From assembly GCA_029934695.1 (NCBI GenBank), contig JAOZLU010000108.1, positions 1 through 7,169 of the forward strand: a stretch of DNA of 7,169 nt, read 5' to 3'. Source of the stretch: Desulfobacterales bacterium (GTDB lineage: Bacteria; Desulfobacterota; Desulfobacteria; Desulfobacterales; 4be13). Below, one piece after another: positions 1-3,493 of this stretch. A program made the translations under genes and the position numbers. The notes beneath the pieces were generated by a model, which saw only the letters and a list, made by a program, of their open reading frames with translations, was not told the origin of the DNA and searched no databases. The first letter of the stretch is position 1; the number at the start of each line of letters is the position of its first letter.

Positions 1-63
1 GATGTTTGATGTTTGATGTTCGATGTTTGATGTTCGATGTTTGATGTTCGATGTTCGATGTTT
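1..63. repeat. Heptanucleotide tandem array, nine units of GATGTTY
   Basis: Nine uninterrupted 7-bp units fill the left edge; each is GATGTTT or GATGTTC, so only the last base varies. The array probably continues beyond the window. Open frames run through it because 7-bp repeats cycle through all frames, but the flotillin start lies well downstream, so I treat the array as non-coding. Heptamer short tandem repeats are known from several bacteria, and other heptamer families occur later in this window. Confidence 0.95.
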
Positions 64-97
64 GCAAATCCGGCAGGTTCGGGTTTGGCAATCCGAG

Positions 98-121
98 CCG
101 AGCGTTATTTCGGGTTTTTTT
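98..121 (+). terminator. Possible weak Rho-independent terminator
   Basis: CCGAG at 98-102 can pair with TTCGG at 109-113 (one G-T wobble) around a six-base loop, followed by G and seven T residues at 115-121. The stem is short, so this is a weak candidate. It would end a transcript entering from left of the window. Confidence 0.3.
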
Positions 122-146
122 ACCAACTTTCCGATCTGACCATAAT
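119..146 (+). promoter_or_regulatory. Candidate sigma-70-like promoter for the flotillin gene
   Basis: TTTACC at 119-124 and CATAAT at 141-146 resemble -35 and -10 boxes with a 16-bp spacer. The predicted start would fall near 153, leaving a very short leader that begins about at the AGAAGG ribosome site, which weakens the call. It is based on motif match only. Confidence 0.22.
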
Positions 147-165
147 ATTCCAGAAGGCATATTTT

Positions 166-1632
166 ATGACATTAGTGACCACAATTTTTGTCATCATCTC
201 AGTTATTGCAGTCAGCGCGTTCCTGTTTCTCGTCTATTCCTCACTGTCGCTCTGGTTCCAGTGCCGGGTGTCGGATGCAAAGATTGGCCTGCTGAACATC
301 GTATTCATGCGGTTTCGGAAAGTCCCGCCCACGCTTGTTGTGAAGTCGAAAATCACAGCAGTCAAAGCAGGCATCCAAATCAATGCCGACGAGCTTGAGT
401 CTCACTTTCTTGCCGGCGGCAATGTCACACGGGTTGTCAGGGCCCTGATCGCCGCAGACAAAGCAGAAATTCCGCTCAAATTCAACCGCGCCGCGGCCAT
501 TGATCTTGCAGGCCGGAATGTCCTCGACGCGGTTAAAATGAGCGTCAACCCCGAAGTTATCCAGACGCCGATAATCACAGCCGTGGCAAAAGACGGCATT
601 CAGTTGAAGGCTGTGGCCCGCGTCACTGTGCGGGCAAATATTGACCGTCTGATCGGCGGGGCCGGCGAGGAGACGATACTGGCGCGGATCGGCGAAGGTC
701 TGATAACGACAATGGGTTCCGCACAGGATCATAAAGCGGTCCTGGAAAACCCTGATTCCATATCAAAAGAAATAATGGGAAAAAATCTTGACATGGGGAC
801 AGCTTATGAAATTCTGTCCATTGACCTTGCAGATGTGGAGGTGGGGGCAAACATCGGCGCAAAAGTCGAGACGGACCGGGCCGAGGCTGATAAAAAGATT
901 GCAGAGGCAGGTGCTGAAAAGCGGCGTTCCATGGCCGTTGCAATTGATCAGGAAATGAAAGCCAGGGTTCAGAAAATGCAGTCAAAAGTTGTGGAGGCAG
1001 AGGCAAAGCTCCATGAAATGCGTGAAAAAGTTGTTGCTGCTGAGGCAGATATCCCCGTTGCCATGGCTGAGGCATTCAGAAACGGGCAGCTTGGCGTGAT
1101 GGATTACTATCAGATGAAAAATATTCAGGCTGAAACCGAAATGCGCACTTCCATTGGAAGTGCGGTCAAGGGATATATGACGGAATATACGAAGCATCGT
1201 GAAACTGAAAACAAGAAAGAATATAGTGAATTTTCAGGCGTCATCGTACCTGTGCTCAAAAAATATGTGACAGAATATGCCAAAGGCCGTAATACTGAAG
1301 CTCAGATGCTTGATTCCATTGCATCTGCAATAAGAGAATATGTGGGGGAGTATGCAAAAAGCCGTAACTCTGAAACTCAGATGCGTGATGCCATTGCATC
1401 TTCAGCCAAAGAATATGTAAAGGAATATGCAAACCGCCATGATGCTGAGGCCCTTACAGCCGAGGCCATTGCATCTTCAGCCAAAGAATATGTAAAGGAA
1501 TATGCAAACCGCCATGATACTGAGGCCCTTACAGCCGAGTCCATTGCATCTTCAGCAAAGAGCCTTGACGCCGGGGCAAAGGCGATGGTCTCTGTTGCCA
1601 AAAATTATCTGGATAAGCAGGGTAAGAAATAA
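166..1632 (+). CDS. floA: Flotillin-like protein (FloA family) with C-terminal 25-residue repeats
   Basis: Membrane-associated SPFH scaffold protein; bacterial FloA organises membrane microdomains. The chosen ATG follows AGAAGG (152-157) at 8 bp and gives 488 residues starting directly before the membrane segment (about residues 4-25); an upstream ATG at 37 would lie in the heptamer array. The SPFH domain covers roughly 35-230, with stretches such as GGNVTRVVRALIAADKA and VNPEVIQTPIITAVAKDGIQ typical of FloA. A Glu/Ala-rich coiled coil follows (about 232-300), then the near-terminal FloA signature GVMDYYQMKNIQAETEMR (310-327). Known FloA proteins are about 330 residues and end near here. This one continues for some 160 residues as helical repeats with the core EYVKEYA, ending with a Lys-rich tail. 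FloA is often next to an NfeD-type gene; none is visible here, and the upstream side is cut off. Family assignment is firm; the role of the extension is unknown. Confidence 0.93.
   Translation: MTLVTTIFVIISVIAVSAFLFLVYSSLSLWFQCRVSDAKIGLLNIVFMRFRKVPPTLVVKSKITAVKAGIQINADELESHFLAGGNVTRVVRALIAADKAEIPLKFNRAAAIDLAGRNVLDAVKMSVNPEVIQTPIITAVAKDGIQLKAVARVTVRANIDRLIGGAGEETILARIGEGLITTMGSAQDHKAVLENPDSISKEIMGKNLDMGTAYEILSIDLADVEVGANIGAKVETDRAEADKKIAEAGAEKRRSMAVAIDQEMKARVQKMQSKVVEAEAKLHEMREKVVAAEADIPVAMAEAFRNGQLGVMDYYQMKNIQAETEMRTSIGSAVKGYMTEYTKHRETENKKEYSEFSGVIVPVLKKYVTEYAKGRNTEAQMLDSIASAIREYVGEYAKSRNSETQMRDAIASSAKEYVKEYANRHDAEALTAEAIASSAKEYVKEYANRHDTEALTAESIASSAKSLDAGAKAMVSVAKNYLDKQGKK
1150..1560 (+). 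repeat. In-frame 75-bp coding repeats in the flotillin tail
   Basis: The flotillin tail holds a diverged 30-residue unit (residues 329-358), four 25-residue units (359-383, 384-408, 409-433, 434-458) and a partial unit (459-465). The last two full units (1390-1464 and 1465-1539) are the same at DNA level except for one base (GCT to ACT, Ala to Thr), pointing to a recent duplication. Units alternate an (S/A)IAS-type start, a Tyr-containing EYVxEYA core, and an xRxxE turn. Twenty-five residues over seven helical turns fits two heptads plus a hendecad, so a continuous coiled coil is plausible. Confidence 0.93.
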
Positions 1633-1794
1633 CTGCTTTCTAAGTGTCCCATCTGCCCGTTCAGCAAAAAAACAGGCATTGAAAATAACGGATCCGTTTT
1701 TTCAGAGGGAATATTGATAATGGAGACCATATTTTCGTTCCTGATGAGGCTGCAGCAGTCCGCTGTCCGTGACTGCAATACCGCTGGCGGGCAA
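1633..1794. other. Convergent intergenic region
   Basis: This spacer separates the converging flotillin and HMA genes. I see no gene. AACGGATCCGTT (1687-1698) is a perfect 12-bp palindrome followed by further T residues and preceded by AAAA, so it could be a weak terminator for the flotillin transcript. GCAGTC (1755-1760) and GACTGC (1771-1776) form a six-base inverted repeat without a T-run on either side. Neither is strong enough to call a terminator. Confidence 0.4.
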
Positions 1795-1998
1795 TTACTC
1801 AGTCAGATAATTGATTTCCTTCAATTTTTCCGTAATCTTCTCAAGGCTGGCCAGCCCTTCCCATTCCACGGTCACGATTTTGTCTTGGGGGTTTACCTCC
1901 ACTTTGGATACACCTTCCATTTCGCTCAGTTCGTTTTTAATGGACATCACACAATGTCCGCAACTGATGTTTGGGACAGAAAATATTTTTTTCTCCAT
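1795..1998 (-). CDS. Heavy-metal-associated (HMA) domain protein, copper-chaperone-like
   Basis: A 67-residue stand-alone HMA (ferredoxin-like beta-alpha-beta-beta-alpha-beta) protein that should bind a soft metal, most likely Cu(I), in the cytosol and pass it to a partner such as a P-type ATPase. The metal site is C13-x-x-C16 in NISCGHC near the N-terminus, followed by helix SIKNELSEMEGV and the strand KVEVNPQDKIVTVEW, all standard for the family. Length matches CopZ-like chaperones. An excellent AAGGAG ribosome site (2006-2011 on the complement) lies 7 bp before the ATG. No metal-transporting ATPase or metal regulator is visible in the window, so the metal cannot be named from context. Mercury (MerP-like) is less likely because no signal peptide is present. 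Confidence 0.9.
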   Translation of the reverse strand: MEKKIFSVPNISCGHCVMSIKNELSEMEGVSKVEVNPQDKIVTVEWEGLASLEKITEKLKEINYLTE

Positions 1999-2032
1999 GA
2001 TGCATCTCCTTATTTAAAGTTCGCAAAGGAGT

Positions 2033-2078
2033 GCAAAAATTAAGCGAAGCGATTTTTTGCATCCCGCACAGGCGGGAT
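2033..2078. repeat. Two adjacent inverted repeats upstream of the HMA gene
   Basis: GCAAAAA (2033-2039) pairs with TTTTTGC (2054-2060), enclosing GCGAAGC (2044-2050), a sequence known to form an unusually stable DNA mini-hairpin. Directly next to it, ATCCCGC (2061-2067) and GCGGGAT (2072-2078) form a seven-base stem with the loop ACAG. A T6 tract at 2085-2090 on the plus strand lies 6 bp beyond that stem, but no plus-strand gene ends here. The elements lie in the probable leader or promoter of the minus-strand HMA gene. Confidence 0.7.
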
Positions 2079-2194
2079 AATGCGTTTTTTCCGAGTTCCT
2101 AAGTGTTTTTAAATTGCAGACAGGATACTGCACAAAAAATGGATTAAGTGTAAGCAAAATAAAGCAGAGTTCTGATTATAACGGATTCAGGGGA

Positions 2195-2301
2195 ATTTGT
2201 AGCACCGGAAGGCCCGAAGCCCGTCCAAACCCCGTAGGGCAAACATGTTTGCAGCACCGGCAGGCCCGAAGCCCGTCAAGCCGTAAGCAACTACTACAAA
2301 T
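2195..2301. repeat. Inverted-repeat-bounded intergenic block with internal direct repeat
   Basis: ATTTGTAG (2195-2202) and CTACAAAT (2294-2301) are perfect 8-bp inverted ends. Inside are two 25-bp direct copies (2201-2225 and 2253-2277) with a single mismatch, sharing GGCCCGAAGCCCGTC. Between them lies the perfect 14-bp palindrome GCAAACATGTTTGC (2239-2252). CCCCGTAGGG (2230-2239) is echoed in inverse just outside by CCCCTACGGGG (2308-2318). The organisation resembles a small non-autonomous repetitive extragenic element; no transposase is present. Confidence 0.8.
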
Positions 2302-2350
2302 ATGTCGCCCCTACGGGGCTCCCCTCTGAAGGGTGAATGTATTAAAATCA

Positions 2351-2647
2351 ATGAGAAATATGGATATGCAGATCAGGAGAGCAAAAATAACACGACAGCA
2401 GGTTATTGAACTTGCAAAAACAATGCCCGTTGGAAAATTGGTGAACTGGTATGAATATGGAATATTTATTCAGTCAAAATCAGCAGACAAACTTTCTGGT
2501 GACTCGGATTTGATGAAGGAATTCAAGGAATGGGAGACCGCAAGTGACGAGGATCAGTTGCGGATTGAACATATGATTGCAGCGGGATCAACGGACATAT
2601 ATAAAATCAAAAAAATAAGTATCTTACATGGAGAACTGTCTTTATGA
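2351..2647 (+). CDS. Small protein of unknown function, translationally coupled to hydrolase
   Basis: A 98-residue soluble protein from the ATG at 2351; in-frame starts GTG 2333, ATG 2360 and ATG 2366 are also possible. None has a clear ribosome site (GAAGGG at 2328-2333 is too far from 2351), and the start at 2366, beginning MQIRRAKITRQQV, is attractive by protein appearance. I do not recognise the family with confidence. The N-terminal part, with ITRQQVIELAKTMPVGKLV then WYEYGIFIQSK, resembles small DUF2281-type or antitoxin-like proteins whose helix and 'MP..K......F..F..' pattern is similar. The middle is acidic (KEFKEWETASDEDQ). No membrane segment, signal peptide or metal motif is seen. 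The stop overlaps the hydrolase start in ATGA, so the two genes are almost surely co-transcribed and perhaps functionally paired. Confidence 0.75.
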   Translation: MRNMDMQIRRAKITRQQVIELAKTMPVGKLVNWYEYGIFIQSKSADKLSGDSDLMKEFKEWETASDEDQLRIEHMIAAGSTDIYKIKKISILHGELSL

Positions 2648-3399
2648 AACAATCTGTTCTGAACCATCGGCTGATTTCAAAGCGGTATTTTTTCCCTCGT
2701 AAAATCGAGTTTGGCGATCCATTCTGGATAGACTGCGGAGATGCGAAGCTGGGGTGTCATTATCAGGAAAAATATCCGAAAGCGAAAACACTCGTACATT
2801 TTCACGGGAGCGGCGAAGTTGTCTCAGATAACATAGAGAATTTTGTGCCGATCATTGAGAGCATGGGGTACAACTGTTTTTTGGCCGAATACCGGGGGTA
2901 TGGCATGTCCACAGGAAGGCCTGCGCTGGTAAAAATGTTGTCAGATGTGGAACACATCATTAATGCCATCGGCCAGCCACAGGAAAATTTGGTTCTGTTC
3001 GGACGTTCTCTTGGCTCCATTTATGCCATTCACGGTGCATATCGGTTTCCCAGAGTCGCAGCTTTAATCATTGAAAGCGGCATGGCCACGCCGCTGGAAC
3101 GCCTGCTGAACCGGATAAAGCCTGAAGAAATCGGCGTTGCAAAGGAAATGATAGAGACAGCAGTTGAAACTGACATCAACAATAAACACAAATTGGAAAA
3201 TTACAGCGGGCCATTGCTCATCATGCATACCCAAAACGATGCGTTGCTGGATGTATCCCATGCGGAGCGATTGCACAAATGGGCGGCTTCCGACTCCGCC
3301 ACATTAAAAATATTTGAACACGGCGATCATAACACGATTCTTTTTCTGAACTTCCATGAATATTTTGAAATCATCCAGAAATTTCTCAGAAATTTATAA
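2644..3399 (+). CDS. Alpha/beta hydrolase (serine esterase/peptidase-like)
   Basis: A 251-residue cytosolic alpha/beta-hydrolase-fold enzyme, with no signal peptide or membrane segment. The oxyanion-hole HG is in VHFHGSGE (H54, G55). The strand and turn YNCFLAEYRGYGMSTGRP (about 76-93) is typical of the ABHD13/BEM46-like and related groups. The nucleophile elbow is G-R-S-L-G (S122), the acid is probably D199 in HTQNDALLD, and the catalytic His is H229 in EHGDHNTI. All triad elements are therefore intact, and the order and spacing are normal. The cap region (about 145-185) is short and helical. Substrate cannot be told; carboxylic ester, thioester or peptide hydrolysis is possible. The start overlaps the stop of the preceding small gene (ATGA), with GGAGA (2630-2634) as ribosome site inside that gene, showing translational coupling. 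Confidence 0.92.
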   Translation: MKQSVLNHRLISKRYFFPRKIEFGDPFWIDCGDAKLGCHYQEKYPKAKTLVHFHGSGEVVSDNIENFVPIIESMGYNCFLAEYRGYGMSTGRPALVKMLSDVEHIINAIGQPQENLVLFGRSLGSIYAIHGAYRFPRVAALIIESGMATPLERLLNRIKPEEIGVAKEMIETAVETDINNKHKLENYSGPLLIMHTQNDALLDVSHAERLHKWAASDSATLKIFEHGDHNTILFLNFHEYFEIIQKFLRNL

Positions 3400-3417
3400 T
3401 TGCACCTAGGTTGCAAA

Positions 3418-3480
3418 GGGCAAATTGAAAATTTGCCTTACATAAAAGAGGCAAGTTGAAAATTTGCCCTGCATGAAAGA
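3418..3480. repeat. Two hairpin-forming 31-bp direct repeats
   Basis: Two similar units stand head to tail with a 31-bp period. The first has GGCAAATT (3419-3426) and AATTTGCC (3430-3437), an 8-bp perfect stem around GAA. The second has GGCAAGTT (3450-3457) and AATTTGCC (3461-3468), the same stem with one G-T pair. Each is followed by a (T/C)T(A/G)CATRAAAGA-like tail. No T-run follows, so they are poor terminators. They occupy nearly the whole gap between the hydrolase and the kinase gene and would form paired stem-loops in the kinase leader if transcribed. Confidence 0.88.
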
Positions 3481-3493
3481 GCGGGATTAAAAT

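Larger units (their letters stand above)
1999..2332. other. Repeat-rich divergent intergenic region
   Basis: About 330 bp between the minus-strand HMA gene and the plus-strand small gene. No convincing gene is present. It holds the HMA ribosome site (2006-2011), two adjacent hairpins (2033-2078), a plain AT-rich stretch (about 2090-2190), and a structured block (2195-2320). Promoters for both flanking units should lie here, but I could not identify a -35/-10 pair with good spacing on either strand. Confidence 0.6.

Noticed and set aside
37..165. N-terminal extension of the flotillin frame from the ATG at 37
   Set aside because: It would begin in the heptamer array, has no ribosome site, and adds 43 residues before the membrane segment that are absent from FloA proteins. 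The ATG at 166 has AGAAGG in front.
1714..2043. Open frame on the plus strand overlapping the HMA gene
   Set aside because: It is antisense to a clear HMA domain with a CxxC site and strong ribosome site, and its product has no recognisable features.
2061..2090. Plus-strand terminator (ATCCCGC stem followed by T6)
   Set aside because: The T-run is 6 bp away from the stem and no plus-strand gene ends upstream of it.
2201..2277. CRISPR-like pair of repeats
   Set aside because: Only two copies with one spacer that itself holds a palindrome; no array or cas genes.
3395..3400. Perfect TATAAT overlapping the hydrolase stop codon as a kinase promoter
   Set aside because: No -35 box at 16-18 bp; the nearest candidate TTGAAA (3365-3370) is 24 bp away. 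A promoter remains possible but is not supported.
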